Part shown: positions 62,733 to 64,000 of the stretch, piece by piece
How positions within the stretch are numbered: the first letter of the stretch is position 1
Layout: each line of letters opens with the position of its first letter
NCBI GenBank assembly: GCA_014925825.1
Contig: JACGCK010000024.1
Coordinates: 248,001 to 312,000 of the forward strand
Reading direction: 5' to 3'
DNA: 64,000 bases
From: Pholiota molesta
Taxonomy: Eukaryota > Basidiomycota > Agaricomycetes > Agaricales > Strophariaceae
Position numbers and translations under genes: made by a program
Notes under the pieces: generated by a model
Told to the model about the DNA's origin: nothing
What the model saw: the letters and a program-made list of their open reading frames with translations, nothing else
Database searches by the model: none

Positions 62733-62824
62733 TGGCCAACGTGGGGATCGAACCCAAGACCTTCGCGTAATTATTACCGAAGTAAGTATTAGCACGACGC
62801 TCTAACCAGCTGAGCTAGTCGGCC
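62733..62824 (-). tRNA. tRNA-Ile(AAU) with an intron
   Basis: Read on the minus strand, the 5' acceptor GGCCGAC pairs with GTTGGCC before the discriminator A. The D-arm is AGCTCAGCTGGTTAGAGC (A box), the anticodon region GTGCTAATA, and the T-arm GGTTCGATCCCCA (B box). An ~18-nt insert follows the base after the anticodon, the canonical tRNA intron position. The mature sequence matches the eukaryotic tRNA-Ile(AAU) pattern, where A34 becomes inosine. A T-rich tract follows the 3' end. Confidence 0.93.
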
Positions 62825-62952
62825 GATGTATTTGGTGTCCCAACGGCAATCTATGGTCTTTCTTCAAGAGATTTGTTGTTTGCGTGTATTACATCATCCA
62901 ACTTCAAGGTCATCGCCTTCCACGTCGTCCACGGTTTCTGTCTGCAAACGCC

Positions 62953-64000
62953 ATGGCCCGGATACGCGAAGTATGGGCGCCTAACCTGGAGGCGGAAATG
63001 AGAAACATACGCGATCTGATAGACCACTTCCCGTATGTCGCAATGGTCGTATCCTCTTCCCTGCCCCACCCCGCTCGCCCGACTTACTGAGACGCAGGAC
63101 ACGGAATTCCCAGGCGTCGTCGCGCGGCCCATAGGCAACTTCAAGACGTCGTCCGACTACCACTACCAGACGATGCGCTGCAACGTGGACCTGCTCAAGA
63201 TCATCCAGGTCGGCATCACGCTCGCGAACGACGACGGCGAGTTCCCGCAGGAGTGCTCCACCTGGCAGTTCAACTTCCGTTTCAGCCTCGCGTATGTCCC
63301 CCCCCTCCCTCTGTGTGTTGTGTCGGTCTTGCGGTGTCGAGCTGATGCGTCTGCGCGGCTAGAGAAGATATGTTCACCCCGGAGTCCGTGGAGCAGCTCC
63401 AGAAAGCGGGCATCGACTTCCAGCGGCATGAAGAGATTGGCATCGTGCCCAACGACTTTGCGGAACTGATGATCACGTCCGGGATGGTGTTGTCTCCTGA
63501 TACTCGATGGATATCCTTCCACAGGTGCGTTCATATCCACAAGTTGCTGGCCCCGTGCGGACACTGCGTTCATGCGGTAGAGTTCCTAGTCGGTGGCATC
63601 AACCGGCTGCCCAGCCTCTCATACATACACTCACATCTAGACCCCGATAACTGATTATATTGTCTATTTGCTAAAATTTCCAGTGGCTACGACTTCGGAT
63701 ACTTCGTCAAACTCCTCACCGCCGAATCCCTCCCGACGACGGAAGACGCCTTCTTCGCGCTGCTCAAAATATGGTTCCCGACCGTGTACGACATCAAGTT
63801 CCTCACGCGCGCGTCGAAGGACCTGAAAGGCGGCCTGCAAGACGTCGCCGACGACCTCGGGGTGCGTCCCCTCCCCCTTCCCTTCCCTTTCCCTTTCCCC
63901 TTCCCTCCCTCCTTACCAGATCTTTGACTGACCCCTCCCGTTCTCCCGCTTCAGGTACTACGAATCGGCGCGAGCCAGCAAGCAGGCTCCGACTCCCTCC
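62953..64000 (+). CDS. CAF1: CAF1/POP2 deadenylase subunit of CCR4-NOT, truncated by window end
   Basis: The 3'-5' poly(A) ribonuclease that shortens mRNA tails within the CCR4-NOT complex. Exon 1 (from 62953) encodes [20 protein letters not shown]. Then the DEDD exonuclease core follows: first Asp and Glu in [11 protein letters not shown], then [43 protein letters not shown], the third acidic residue in [31 protein letters not shown] and [11 protein letters not shown], where the final Asp/His region begins. The sequence ends inside the [15 protein letters not shown] exon, so the C-terminus is outside. The introns are short; one near 63860-63955 is rich in CCCTTT-type repeats. It is highly conserved and housekeeping in nature. 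Confidence 0.95.

Overview
The window looks like nuclear DNA of a mushroom-forming basidiomycete (Agaricomycetes). Genes are broken by many short introns of about 50-65 bp with GT-AG borders. The gene families also fit: fungal-specific GSTFuA glutathione transferases, RTA1-like membrane proteins, KRE9/KNH-type wall proteins, Zn2Cys6 regulators, an SRPK-like kinase with an HGD catalytic loop, and a nuclear tRNA-Ile with an intron. I cannot name the species.

Layout. 0-6.5 kb: a tandem duplication of a convergent pair, GST (+) and D-lactate dehydrogenase (-); one unit keeps an intact GST and a ruined dehydrogenase, the other a frameshifted GST and an intact dehydrogenase. 8-9.5 kb: a single-pass membrane protein (-). 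11-12.5 kb: RTA1-like gene A. 12.5-16.4 kb: gene-poor. 16.4-19.8 kb: two KRE9/KNH-domain secreted proteins, with a stray dehydrogenase fragment between two 93-bp direct repeats. 20.7-25.5 kb: aldo/keto reductase 1 (-) and RTA1-like gene B (-), the latter flanked by diverged ~600-bp direct repeats. 27.1-31 kb: a HUA1-like protein and aldo/keto reductase 2 (+). 31.5-33 kb: SRPK-like kinase (-). 33.19-35.84 kb: an element with two ~310-bp near-identical inverted arms and a TACGGG direct repeat at each edge, holding a probable small secreted Cys-rich protein gene and membrane-protein exons. 36.1-46.2 kb: four tandem medium-chain reductase genes (PTGR/leukotriene B4 12-hydroxydehydrogenase type), two intact and two broken, plus a remnant; the first carries a 1.26-kb hAT-like element in an intron. 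A 93-bp palindromic element lies between copies 3 and 4. 47.3-48.8 kb: RTA1-like gene C. 49.5-51.3 kb: guanine deaminase. 52.8-53.1 kb: a triple 81-bp repeat. 54.2-62.4 kb: two tandem paralogous Zn2Cys6 transcription factors. 62.7 kb: tRNA-Ile (-). 62.95 kb to the end: CAF1/POP2 deadenylase, cut by the window edge.

How it fits together. There is no single pathway cluster. The recurring theme is local expansion of stress, detoxification and redox families (GST, D-lactate dehydrogenase, aldo/keto reductase, alkenal/enone reductase, RTA1-like transporters) by tandem and dispersed duplication, followed by decay of individual copies. Conserved housekeeping genes (guanine deaminase, CAF1, HUA1-like) are interspersed. 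Several small non-autonomous DNA elements are recognisable from their termini and target-site duplications. Exon boundaries are my own readings from splice consensus and paralogue comparison, without transcript evidence.
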